Of a stretch of 55,608 bases of DNA, positions 45,026 through 55,206 are shown in pieces. The DNA comes from Beroe ovata (taxonomy: Eukaryota; Ctenophora; Nuda; Beroida; Beroidae), in the NCBI GenBank assembly GCA_946803715.1, contig CAMPET010000035.1, positions 295,874 through 351,481 of the forward strand, in the 5' to 3' direction. The position numbers and the translations under genes are program-made. How positions within the stretch are numbered: position 1 is the stretch's first letter; every line of letters starts with the position of its first letter. Below the pieces are notes generated by a model. That model searched no databases, was not told where the DNA came from, and saw only the letters and a program-made list of their open reading frames with translations.

Positions 45026-45915
45026 TTTTGACGACCTTTCAGATCACCGAGTAAAATAAGGGCGCGCAACGTATCCACAGACACATGATTCAATGATCAT
45101 GATATATACTAACATTTTACTTACATAATGCATATGTTTGTTGGTTGCTATTGTCGGTGATAATGATGGAGTCTATGAAAGTGCCAACTAATCTGCATAT
45201 CATGGCTTGCACCAGTGGTCTATACGATCACCACACAAAGTGAATTATTTTGGTCTTTTCATGATCTGAAGAGATGATAGGAGTGAATTTTCTTCTGCTC
45301 AAAGCAGTAGATAGAGTCAGAAACCAAGACATAACATGAGACAACTTGCATCACAAATTTCACTGCCACATTCAATTTGGCAAAGATGGATAAAGCATTC
45401 CTCCTCACAGGTTGTTCTATTAGGAAAATGTTTATGAATAGAATTCAACCAGACTTTAATCTTATGGTAGTATGTCTCAATTACAATTGATATACTGCCA
45501 AGATGTTCACTTGACTCCAATTCAGGTATAGAGAAATACAACTGGTCTTTAAAGAGAATTTTTGATAACTGTGGGCATGTGCAAGCTAGCACTTGCTCTT
45601 TCTGCAGGGTATGCTGTCCTTTGCATCATGATTATCTATGTTTGTATAGATTTAACTGATCAAGCTGAAATTCTCATAATGGTCTCTAAATGATTACATG
45701 CTATACTAAACTGTCTGCTGCCAAACAATTCACTTCACTACTATCAATTGTATTAAAATAATCTGCAATTAAGCATTGATGTTAAATTTAAGCATTTTCA
45801 ATTCCATTTCTTCTGACCTGATTTATAGAGCTGGATGTTTAATTAAGATTTGATTTATAATGCTCCGATTTAAACAAATATACAAGACTTGACATGGTTT
45901 CATCAACTACAGGAT
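45026..45915. other. No firm gene upstream of the PARP gene
   Basis: A family C-like fragment (GGCTTGCACCAGTGGTCTATACGATC) is at about 45203-45235. A 91-codon minus-strand frame at 45317-45592 is Cys-rich (LACTCPQLSKILF, then TTCEEECFIHLCQIECGSE) and could be a transposase remnant, but I cannot place it in a family. Sequence just before 45916 (ATCAACTACAG) resembles a splice acceptor, so the PARP gene may have an upstream exon. Confidence 0.4.
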
Positions 45916-47328
45916 ATGATGGAACATGCATCAGATGTGAGACCAGCATTAGTTTTTCCTCCCCAATCTAATGGCAGGTATAAATTTTCCTATTTTACAG
46001 TCATCTTTTCAAACAAATAGTTAATGTAAACTATTAAATTGGTCAAGAATTTGTCTTAATATAATTTGTTAAGTGATATTATTGGGATCACTTGTTATTA
46101 TTAGGATCACTTCTATCTCTGATAATTCTTCAGCCATACTAACTTGGATGAAGACTTGCTCCCAGCTGGTGTGGCATTAGCTCGTCTTCAAGCAAGACGT
46201 AACCTCATTGAAGCAGAAAAGGAGTTGTCTGCCCTGAATGTACAGTTTTTCATGCAGAGACTAGAAAATGATGATTCAGAATATGAAAGAATCACTTCAA
46301 AATGTCAGATATTTTTCTCCATGTTTGCTCAGTGTACTGTGGAAGTGAAGGAGGCATTCAAAATCTTGTGCCCCACAAACAAAGTCAATTTCTACACGAA
46401 AGGGTCTGAATTAGAATCTCTATCATCAATACATCAATTGTACAAGACTTGTCCCATCTCAAGTAATCCTATCACTGCTGCTGATCATGTTTATGATATG
46501 TTGGCTGATGAAGTTGCCAGTTTTGCTAATCAACAGATGTACAAGTTTCAGCAGTATGCATCCCCTGGGGATGAAGGCTCCAGGATGCTTATTATTTCTG
46601 ATGTGATGCTGGGAGCTGTTATAGAAGTTAAGGAGGACATGGAGGGAGGTCCTGCTTCTTACTGGGTTAAACACAAGGACCAGGTCTTGGTTAAGTATCT
46701 GGTTCATCTTGAAGCTAAACCTCTGAATGCGAGGAAGGTTGTAGCCTACAATGGAGTGTGTGACTTTGTGGCCAAGCTGCCTGATGGAGTACAGTGGTAT
46801 GACATGCGAAAGTTTACTGGGGCACATTGGAGAGATGCGTCTAACCCTGCAACCGATGTGCTGCTCCAAGCAAAGTGGCTCTATGAGGGGGCTCTGACAG
46901 ACAGACAGAAATACAGAGGGCAGCGGCAAGTGAACCAAAACAAGAAAAATATCCATCACATCGGTGTGGTGATGAACCACTGCCTGTGGAAGAAATATGA
47001 GGACAGGAGAAAGGATTTCATTGAGAGTGGGGGAGAAGAGATATGGGCATATCATGCCACAAAACGGGATAACATCAGTGGTATTGTGTTCAACAACCTG
47101 GATCCCAATAGAACTCCAGTACATGGTCGGGCATATGGTGATGGATGCTACTTTTCCGAGTTTCCTGAGTTCAGTGCTAATTACAGCAGAGAGTGCATGT
47201 TTGTCTTCAAGCTTCTCCTACTGAAGGATCAGCACTGGAAAGTGAACCGGTCGTCTCAGGGGTATTGTGAACAAATCATCATCCGTGACAACTCCTTGTT
47301 TAAACCTGTTTATGTGCTACTTTTCTAG
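45916..47328 (+). CDS. PARP-family ADP-ribosyltransferase, two exons, 418 aa
   Basis: Exons 45916-45977 and 46134-47328 (GT-AG, phase 2) give a 1257-nt frame. The C-terminal 130 residues form a PARP catalytic domain: WAYHATKRDNISGI supplies the NAD-binding His, VHGRAYGDGCYFSEFPEFSA the Tyr loop, and YCEQIIIRD aligns its Glu with the catalytic Glu of PARP1, so the H-Y-E triad appears intact. The protein would use NAD+ to modify target proteins. The N-terminal half contains a second, degenerate stretch with the shape of the C-terminal part of a PARP fold (YDMLADEVASFANQ, MLIISDVMLGAVIEVKE, then KDQVLVKYLVHL), where Ser replaces the Glu. I see no WWE, macro or ankyrin domain. The single long exon is unusual among its intron-rich neighbours. 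The ATG pair at 45916/45919 is a plausible start, but an upstream exon is possible. Confidence 0.82.
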
Positions 47329-47967
47329 AGAATCAGAGATTAGTTTTAGAAGTTTTTTTCCATCCTTGTACTAAATGAATTGTTCACGACCTCTGCTTTT
47401 TACGTTTTTACATGAATTTGATACTTGTTTTGACACTATTTTGCTAGGTACCCTTCGAACAATGAAGGAACTAAATTATTTGCAATAATTCTTGACATAT
47501 TATTCAACTAACAAATTTTTCATCACTTTTTATCCATTGACACTCTGTTATGAAACTTTATTAACAAGGTAAGTCAGATGACAGATCTAATATAACAACT
47601 AATTAGGGATATTATATCTGATACTAGGACAATAAGCATACCAATTATTGTAATTTTAATCAAATTATTATTGAATTAATCTATTCCAGTTATAATATTA
47701 GCGGTTATGGTTTCAGTTTTATAAATGCATTATTCAACTCATCATTTCACTTTAGTTAATGCTTATTATACATTGGTTTCGAGTTTTTACCAGGTATTGT
47801 TTGATTGCATTGTAGAAATCATATTATCGGCTATTGACATTTACTCATTATTAAAAGCCATCGAAAGAAGGAAGTCGACACCCATAATAAGTACTACCTA
47901 TCAATGATTGCAGAAAACTTGTTGTTGGATCATATTCGAAAACCTAACACCATCCTTGTTTAGCACA
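47329..47967. other. Spacer between PARP gene and DUF1295 gene
   Basis: AT-rich, no coding exon recognised. It should include the PARP 3' untranslated region and the promoter of the next gene. Confidence 0.5.
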
Positions 47968-49017
47968 ATGACATTATCACTGACTGGTGTCAGCACCGTG
48001 CTATGGCACTCACTGGTATCATGGGTGTCACGCCCGGTGTCATTCCTATTCCCTCTCCTGGAGGACTCCCTTCCACTCTACGACTGTTTGACTTGGGTGT
48101 TCCTCGCTTCTTGTCTGTTTTGTCTCGCTATGTACGAGCTAACTGGTAATCTGTCCCAGGTATGTTATGCCGTGGGACGAATTCAACCATTTTTGATTGG
48201 CAAGAAAATTCACGAAATTTTACACGAAATTTCACTTAGTAACTCCCGTCAGGTAGACAGACTGTGGTCTATTCTTCCCCCGGTTTACTCCACCCTAATA
48301 ACACTGTTCTCCTCGACCACACCCACACTGACATCACCACTCTGTCCAGTGAACACCATGTTCCTCATGTCTCTAATCACCGCGGTATGGGGTGCGCGGC
48401 TCACTTACCAGTTCTATAAGAAGGGTGGATACACTCTATCTGGCGAGGATTACAGGTGGAGGTTCGTTAGAGAGGTCCTGGGGGATGGATGGGTTTTGAA
48501 TCGGGCATTCAATCTCTTCTTCGTGGTCATCTATCAGAACGTACTCCTATTCCTACTTGTTCTACCCCAATTGCTCATGTTGGAATGTGAAGATCTACAC
48601 ATCACGGTGCCTGATGTCGTTCTCACATGCACAGGTTTGGGGCTGGTTGCCATGGAAGCGACAGCAGACGCGCAGCAACAACATTTCCAAAGAAGGAAGT
48701 ACAAGGCGATAGCTGAGGGTGGTGACTTGAGTGGCAATCTGAAGGCGGGATTTTTGCGAGAGGGACTGTTTGCTTACTGCCGCCATCCAAACTTTGTGGC
48801 TGAGGTTCTCATTTGGTGGAATTTCGCCCTCTTTACAGCCTTCCGATTCGGACTACTCGGTTCTTATTGGATAGGAGCTATAAACTTGACCCTGTTGTTC
48901 TGCGGAAGTCAAGACCTGACAGAACAGATATCAGCCCGAAAATACCCAGATTATGTAGCCTACCAAAAACATGTGCCGTCCTACATTCCTAATCTGAGAA
49001 TGATGTCAATAAAGTGA
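47968..49017 (+). CDS. DUF1295 / steroid 5-alpha-reductase-like multipass membrane protein, two exons, about 318 aa
   Basis: Exons 47968-48159 and 48253-49017. The 93-nt intron 48160-48252 (GTATGT...CCGTCAG) is a multiple of three with no stop, so the genomic frame runs through it. Removing it restores the family motif NLSQ-VDRLWSILPPVY (SQVDRLWSI in relatives). Several hydrophobic helices follow the pattern of the DUF1295 family, which shares the C-terminal fold of steroid 5-alpha reductases and the methyltransferase ICMT. The signature near the C-terminus, GLFAYCRHPNFVAEVLIWWN, matches the family's LW.YSRHPNYFGE motif, including the Arg-His-Pro that binds cofactor in related enzymes. Substrate unknown; probably an ER membrane enzyme. 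The ATG at 47968 is chosen because upstream there is only a TTG-initiated extension. An AATAAA lies at 49114-49119, 97 nt after the stop. Confidence 0.85.
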   Translation: MTLSLTGVSTVLWHSLVSWVSRPVSFLFPLLEDSLPLYDCLTWVFLASCLFCLAMYELTGNLSQVCYAVGRIQPFLIGKKIHEILHEISLSNSRQVDRLWSILPPVYSTLITLFSSTTPTLTSPLCPVNTMFLMSLITAVWGARLTYQFYKKGGYTLSGEDYRWRFVREVLGDGWVLNRAFNLFFVVIYQNVLLFLLVLPQLLMLECEDLHITVPDVVLTCTGLGLVAMEATADAQQQHFQRRKYKAIAEGGDLSGNLKAGFLREGLFAYCRHPNFVAEVLIWWNFALFTAFRFGLLGSYWIGAINLTLLFCGSQDLTEQISARKYPDYVAYQKHVPSYIPNLRMMSIK

Positions 49018-49441
49018 TGTGCATACACTCCCCGGTAGTGTTATGTTACAACGTGACGTAAGTTGTACGTTCCAACCCCAACCTTTGTTTCATCTCAGTT
49101 GTTATTGAGTAGAAATAAAGTGTAATATCAAGTATTGAAACCGTATCGTACAATCAATGATCTCACATTCGGCAGTTTTTAGTCATCTACTGAGTGTGAA
49201 ATGACATAGGTACTTTGGCGCTATGATACACTTTGTTTTGTATTTTTTGATATCATTGATTTGTATTAAAAAGTCCAAGTTGGATTATTATTGCTCTTAA
49301 TATACCTACCTACAAGATTCTTAATATACAAGATTGATAATACAAGATTCTTGGCAAGGGCACAGATTATATTTTTACTCAATCGTGTAACATTTATCAC
49401 TCGCACCTAAAATAATCTTCTCCGCCGTCACAGTATGAAAG
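49018..49441. other. Spacer between DUF1295 gene and RNF170
   Basis: About 420 bp with the AATAAA noted for the DUF1295 gene and a direct repeat of TACAAGATTCTTAATA / TACAAGATTCTTGGCA near 49310-49355. No coding exon. Confidence 0.5.
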
Positions 49442-50203
49442 ATGAGTGTTAACAGATCGACATACATAGAGGGAGTGGGTGATGAAGTCCTGCTCATCGT
49501 GTCCCTCATTCTTCTCCTATTTCTTACTTTACTCTTCCTCTCCAGAAAAAACAATGGATTCAGACTATTCTCGGCAGGGGGAGTTCTGGCGGGCTCACAG
49601 CCCGAGTTAAGGCCCGCTGAGGGCCCGCACACTGAGAATTGTCCCATTTGTCTGGACTTGTTATCTTACCCCGTTCAGACTAACTGTGGTCATATGTTCT
49701 GTGGGCCGTGTGTGTTGGCATGCTGGGACCACAGTAACTGGTTACTCAACCCCATGCCGTGTCCAATGTGTCGACAGACAATCACTCTCATTTTCCTCAA
49801 TTTCAACGAGGCTGAGTCAGATCAGGTCAGGGAGACACATCCGCAGCTAGTGGAGAAGATAGGATCGTACAACAGGAGATTCTCTGGGGCGCCTCGTCCC
49901 TGGATTGACTACATATACGACATTCCTACCCTCATCCGACAAATGTGGTCCGATAGTGGACTAGACCTGCTCATGAGATTCAGAATATATGCATACTTTG
50001 CTCTCGCTATCATATACGTGCTCATACCAATGGATATCCTACCGGAATCAGTATTCGGGATAGCAGGCATTCTCGATGACATCATAGTAATCGTCATCAT
50101 TGCACTTTACATCACCAACACGTATAGAACGTATGTAGCGTACAGGAACCTACAGCCTCTCTTGAATGCGGTTAATGGGGACTTAGGGTCTGGCACTTAT
50201 TGA
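49442..50203 (+). CDS. RNF170: RNF170, ER-membrane RING E3 ubiquitin ligase, single exon, 253 aa
   Basis: RNF170 ubiquitinates activated IP3 receptors at the ER. The order of features is that of the family (human 258 aa): a short N-terminus with IEGVGDEVLLIV (IEGVSDQVLVAV in human), a membrane helix, a C3HC4 RING (CPICLDLL..., CGHMFCGPCVLACW, CPMCRQT; residues about 63-115), then YNRRFSGAPRP and DLPTLL-like IPTLIRQMW, and two C-terminal membrane helices of the DUF1232 region with YVLIPMDILPESVFGIAGIL. All eight zinc ligands are present. The ATG at 49442 gives the expected N-terminus, and no intron is required, unlike most neighbours. Confidence 0.95.
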   Translation: MSVNRSTYIEGVGDEVLLIVSLILLLFLTLLFLSRKNNGFRLFSAGGVLAGSQPELRPAEGPHTENCPICLDLLSYPVQTNCGHMFCGPCVLACWDHSNWLLNPMPCPMCRQTITLIFLNFNEAESDQVRETHPQLVEKIGSYNRRFSGAPRPWIDYIYDIPTLIRQMWSDSGLDLLMRFRIYAYFALAIIYVLIPMDILPESVFGIAGILDDIIVIVIIALYITNTYRTYVAYRNLQPLLNAVNGDLGSGTY

Positions 50204-50670
50204 AGGAAGGTCGTCAAACATGCTTTTTCTATCATCAGTTCCAGGGTTCATTTATAGTCAAGGATGCATATTCCGAAAAAATAGTCACAAAACCAGCCGG
50301 ATATAGAAAAGTATTCAGTAAACAACATCGGTATCACAATAAGTTATCAACTGGATTATTCCTTCTCGTTTTTAACTCACCGTGGAGCAAATCAGGCGCC
50401 CTGGACTGTTCTGTTTCTTCCAATGTTACTGATTAGGGAATCATGCTGACACTCTGTGATTCATTCATAATACTTTTGTAAATTGAATATTATTTTTCAT
50501 TGAATTAAAAACTTTTAGTAATGGTACCTATACTGTAGTTTGGTATAGACTATAGGTATTCATTTCACTGATTTTATGGTTTAAATTCCTAACACTTCCT
50601 ATCGAAATGTTGTGGTTTTCATTTCCCAGTTTTTATTGTACCTGCTTGAATTTACTGTACCAGAGGTAGG
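50204..50670. other. Spacer between RNF170 and the Dopey gene
   Basis: About 470 bp, AT-rich, no coding exon recognised. Confidence 0.5.
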
Positions 50671-53600
50671 ATGAAGCAACACGGTACAATAATTACACCA
50701 TCTCACCATCACAGCTTCAAATATATACATGGTGCCGAAAATACCGTTACAGATTTAACATTTCTGGCACACCTCACACCCATTAATGACATCTCCTCTG
50801 AAGGGCATGTCTTATTGATGGATGATGACGTTGAAGTAGATACCAAATACAAATCCTATGCAGCACAAGTTGAGAAGGTTCTCAAGGAGTTTGAGCGTCC
50901 CAGGGAATGGGCTGACCTTTGTTCCTGCCTCACAAAGCTCAAACGGGTAATTTGATAATTAGCAGATTGATTAGTCAAACAATCGATAAATTACACTTGC
51001 AGGCATATAGATACTAAATAGCAGATACCGTGTAGAGAATTAAGTATTTCTATATTTTTCATCAATTCATTCCTAGGTTCTGCATGATGAGCTGAAAAAA
51101 CATAAACCTGTAAATATTACTGTTCGCCTCGATGTGGAATACCAAAATCATTTAGTTCTCAATAATACCTAATCTTAAACATTAGACTTTTACAATGGAG
51201 ACGATCCGTGTGCTGAAATATTTGATTCAATGATTGTCAAATGTCGAATGGTTCCACAAATCATGACGAAAGCACAACTATTCTTCCCATTCTCGTCTCA
51301 CAAACCGGACACATCTCACACTCTATGTTGCGACTCAGATACTACAAAGCAATGCCAAGTATAACGTGATCCCGAAGAAGCTACTGGTAGCTAAGCGTCT
51401 CTCTCAATGCCTTCACCACGCGCTACCCTCAGGTAGGCGTAATTTGTGTAGATGAATATGTTCCGAAGATCGGTAATACTTAGATACTTGTACGTCATAC
51501 ATTAGTCCTTTAGTTCATGTAATCGGCATGTGGGATGTTCTAATTCAAAGAGAGTCATTTTGCCGACAAGGTGGTTGTACTATTTGAGATTATTTGTCAG
51601 GGGTCCATCTCAAGACGCTGGAGGTTTACGTCATCATCTTCAAGAGGATCGGTATTGATCTCCTGGCTACCGACCTGTCTATCTACAGTATGGGGCTGTT
51701 CCCCTTACTGGGCCACTCCGCCATGAATGTCAGACCCAAGTTACTCGGTGAGACCCCACTTTTCCCACTCCAGTGTGACCACGCCCATAATACACGAATT
51801 ATATCCCTAGTCACAACTCACATTGTATAGTTAGCAACCACCATATGACCAGTGACGAGTGTTGAGGCTACATACACGTATATACAGATCTGCGATGAAT
51901 TTTGTGCAGATATAAAGAGAAACTATTGATGTCAATTTAACTTTAATAAAGACTCAAGATTTATTTGAAGATTTGACTACACCACTTCAACACCACATAT
52001 TCTATGACACCACCTTATCCATCTCTAAGCATTGACACCACCGGTGGTGTCACCACGTCACATATTATGACGTGTTCACGCCACTCTATATAGAGTGGCG
52101 TGCAAAGATAGATCTATCTTTGCATATCAATTGACAGCATTATGAGGGGTTTAATGATATATTGACAAAATTCCAACTCGATTTATGTGTATTGACACCA
52201 CTCTAACTAAGTATATCATGTGTTGACACCACTGTATAGTGTATAATGTATTACAGATTTATTTGACACGTACTACATCCCGCTGGGACGGAAACTGGAG
52301 CCGTGTTTACACGGTATGATATTGTCTCTTCTGTCGGGTCTCGAAGAGGGTAGTGAACACTTTGACGCGTGAGTCCTTCCTTCTCTGCTTTCTATCAATA
52401 AACCGGATAAACTTTCCCTGTTTAAAAAGCATTTTGGAGAAGCGTTAAATGTCCTCAATCTTATATTGTTTGTCTGTGGCACCAATAACTCGGTATTCTA
52501 TACCACACTCTTCATTGACACATGGTTTAATCCATGCAACCTCACTCAGAGTGATCAGCCTGATTGGCAAGGTAAAAGCTGTGACGGACAGGACAATGTT
52601 CTATGGATGTCTCTGGAGGGCTCTCATCTCGGATCCCAGTGTACGATATCAGGGCAGTTACTATGTCCTCAGCCAAATAACCAAACGGAAACGTGTGAGT
52701 TGAGATCAAATTAAGATGTCTCTAATGATAGTCTAGTGATTAGATACTTTCTCTTAGATCTTGAATCAAGATCACATACTTGATGAGGAAGTATGAAGAT
52801 TCTTGATGCTTCAATGTCATAGTACCTATCTCACTTTCACACAGATCGGGAGTTCTATTCTTGGTGATAACAGAGAAACATTAATCACAAGTTTGTGTCT
52901 CGGGCTAGAGGACCCAAACACCCTCACTCAACGAAACTTTCTCGACTTTGTCCTTTTAGCTTGTCCACTGAACAGTGAGTAATTACTCAGTTTAGACCCA
53001 TTTTCTCAACGAAGATCCAGTTTCTACTTCAACAATAACACCCCAAACTGCAGCTTCTTACGTTAAGTCGATCTAGCGTAAGAAGTGGGTGCTACTGCGG
53101 ACTCCGTAGCACCTGCTTCTCTGAATGCTCAATATAAACTCTTCAGTTCCCAATTAGCACCACATCTTGTGTTCCCAGCACTCTACTCATTCTCAGGTAG
53201 TGAGTTCTCGCAGTCCGATATACTCCGACTAGTTAGCTCTGCCCTGTGTGTCCTGTTACGGAGAGACATGTCACTTAACCGCCGTGTATACAGCTGGCTA
53301 GAGGGACATGGGGCTGAGAGTGAAAGTCACAGAATATCCATGAGCTCCATGGATGTTACCGGAGTGGGGGACGAGGGAGGAGGGGGGAGTGGGGATAACG
53401 GGTAAGTGGGATATCACTCATGGTTGGTATTACTATTTATATCACTGTTGGTGTCAATAGGTATTAGCGTCAAAATTAGTGCCACTATTGCTATCACTAT
53501 TGCTGTCACTATTGCTGTCACTGTTGGTGTCACTGTTGGTCTTACTATTGGTGTTACTATTGGTTGATTGAGCAAGTAATCATGTCTGGGATATCATGCT

Positions 53601-55206
53601 TATCTTCTCTATATTCCAGTCCTGACACTCCGTCTAACTTGACACCACGTCCACAACGGAAAAACACGTCCAATGAGGACGGCTATGTGGAGGTGGGACG
53701 AGACACCACCACCAAACAGGAGGAGGGGGAGGGGGAGGAAAATGTGGTGTCAAATGGAGAGGTTAAGTCTGGAGAAGTGACCGAGCAGGGGGAGGATGCG
53801 GTGTCACTTGACACCTCCATTTCAACGGTAATTGAAATTCACCTACATTTGCAAATCGTTAGGCACTCAATACTCATTTCCTGGTTTCCGTGGGCCTCGT
53901 AGGTGTGCCCTGGCCCTGGTACGCTTCAACCCAGGTTTGCCGTGTTTTCTCATATGACACGCTCCTTCAGGAGGACATGGACAGTGTTAGGACGAGATAT
54001 TTCTCACGGTTCGGTCGTCCCTTCATGATGACGTGTCTCCGGGACATGCTCTATGTGGACAGTGGAGACAAGAATGTCCTCCTACAACCGTACAGGATCA
54101 TGAATAGCCTCATGGATAGGCAGGACTTCGGTGCGTTTATACCGTACAATGTTTTGATAACGGGATCTACCGATTACACGATCATACCGAATAGGCTTAT
54201 CCTCACTTTCCCCAGGAAGTGCGATTGTGGAGGATTTACTAATTGATATAAATCGTGCTCTGTACAAGAACTGTGTTGCACACGGTGTATCGTTCGTAAA
54301 CAATAGCAGTATCCAACTCAAACTTCACACATCGGCTAATGCTAAAGGTGAGTGGCTGTGAACTCTATCTTTCATTGACCGAAAAGAAAAGACTTCGTAT
54401 GAATATGTCCTGAGGCGTTTATTTCCAAATGTTTGCGCTGAGTGAACCGAGAATGTTGAGTTTAGTTGTTCTTGAATTTCAGAACTGATAAAGTCGGCGA
54501 ACATGCTAATGNATGAATAGCCTCATGGATAGGCAGGACTTCGGTACGTTTATACCGTACAATGTTTTGATAGCGGGATCTACCGATTACACGATCATAC
54601 CGTGCAATGCGCGCATGGTAATACAATGAAGATTTCTGGACGACAAACCTTATCTGCACCAAATCTTAACAGTTATTACGGCGAGAGTCTACCGCGCATA
54701 GTCTCCCCATCATGACACTGTAGGCTTATCCTCACTCTCCCCAGGAAGTGCGATTGTGGAGGATTTACTGATTGATATAAACCGTGCTCTGTACAAGAAC
54801 TGTGTTGCACACGGTGTATCATTCGTGAACAATAGCAGTATCCAACTCAAACTACACACATCGGCTAATGCTAAAGGTGAGTGGCTGTGAACTCTCTCTT
54901 TTATTGACCGAAAAGAAAAACTTCGTATGAATATGTCCTGAGGCGTTTATTTCCAAATGTTTGTGCTGAGTGAACCGAGAATGTTCAGTTTAGCTGTTCT
55001 TGATTTCAGAACTGATAAAGTCGGCGAACATGCTAATGGGTACATTTGAACCGACACTAATCTGGAATTGGATCTGTGAGTTGCTCGGCAGCGAGAGTGA
55101 GACCATGCCCCCGTCAGACAATCACAAGATATTCCTGCCCAGTCCTCTTCCCGTATTCGATGAGATACTTTCTCTCACTGACTTTCTACTGGAAATCGTC
55201 TCATTC
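50671..55206 (+). CDS. DOP1: Dopey-family protein (DOP1), N-terminal exons, gene continues past the window
   Basis: Dopey proteins are very large peripheral membrane proteins that work with the MON2 and PI4P/phospholipid flippase machinery in Golgi-endosome traffic. Exons: 50671-50946, 51339-51432, 51601-51747, 52257-52368, 52550-52694, 52845-52974, 53197-53401, 53620-53827, 53971-54130, then one of two copies of the next exon (54216-54347 or 54745-54876), then 55010-55206; all phases agree. Conserved segments: [144 protein letters not shown] and [11 protein letters not shown]. Exon 53620-53827 is an acidic, low-complexity insert. The first methionine (50671) puts about 50 extra residues before the conserved start; ATG at 50818 (MDDDVEV) may be the real one. 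Further exons are expected beyond 55608. Confidence 0.93.
51850..52256. repeat. TGACACCA-rich intron segment with palindrome cluster
   Basis: In the third Dopey intron the words TTGACACCAC and CAACACC recur at irregular spacing (52012, 52033, 52186, 52223), around the palindrome series at 52033-52124, which is described separately. No fixed period is seen. Confidence 0.6.
52033..52124. other. Four consecutive palindromes in a Dopey intron
   Basis: TGACACCACCGGTGGTGTCA (52033-52052, perfect), CACGTCA-7-TGACGTG (52054-52074), a perfect 26-bp palindrome with CACGCCACTCTAT as half (52077-52102), and a perfect 24-bp palindrome with TGCAAAGATAGA as half (52101-52124). The last two overlap by two bases. 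Each could extrude as a hairpin in DNA or RNA. Confidence 0.97.
53425..53575. repeat. Degenerate tandem repeat of GTCACTATTGCT / GTTGGTGTCACT in a Dopey intron
   Basis: Within intron 53402-53619 a 15-18 bp unit repeats about eight times: ACTATTGCTGTC, ACTGTTGGTGTC and similar. TTGGTGTCA is the reverse complement of the TGACACCAA word found in the other arrays of this window. Confidence 0.75.
54071..55037. repeat. Partial duplication of Dopey exons around an N join
   Basis: Sequence from ATGAATAGCCTCATGGATAGG at 54101 to CATGCTAATG at 54511 recurs from 54513 to 55037 after a single N at 54512. Copy 2 contains a 118-bp insertion (about 54603-54720) not in copy 1 and scattered substitutions. 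The exon 54216-54347 is thereby present twice with almost the same sequence, and the exon that follows it is cut off by the N in copy 1. Confidence 0.92.

Noticed and set aside
51079-51171. Extra Dopey exon after ATTCCTAG with frame [18 protein letters not shown]
   Set aside because: The frame ends in a stop, and the exon at 51339 already continues the conserved sequence (KLKR then ILQSNAKY) in the correct phase.
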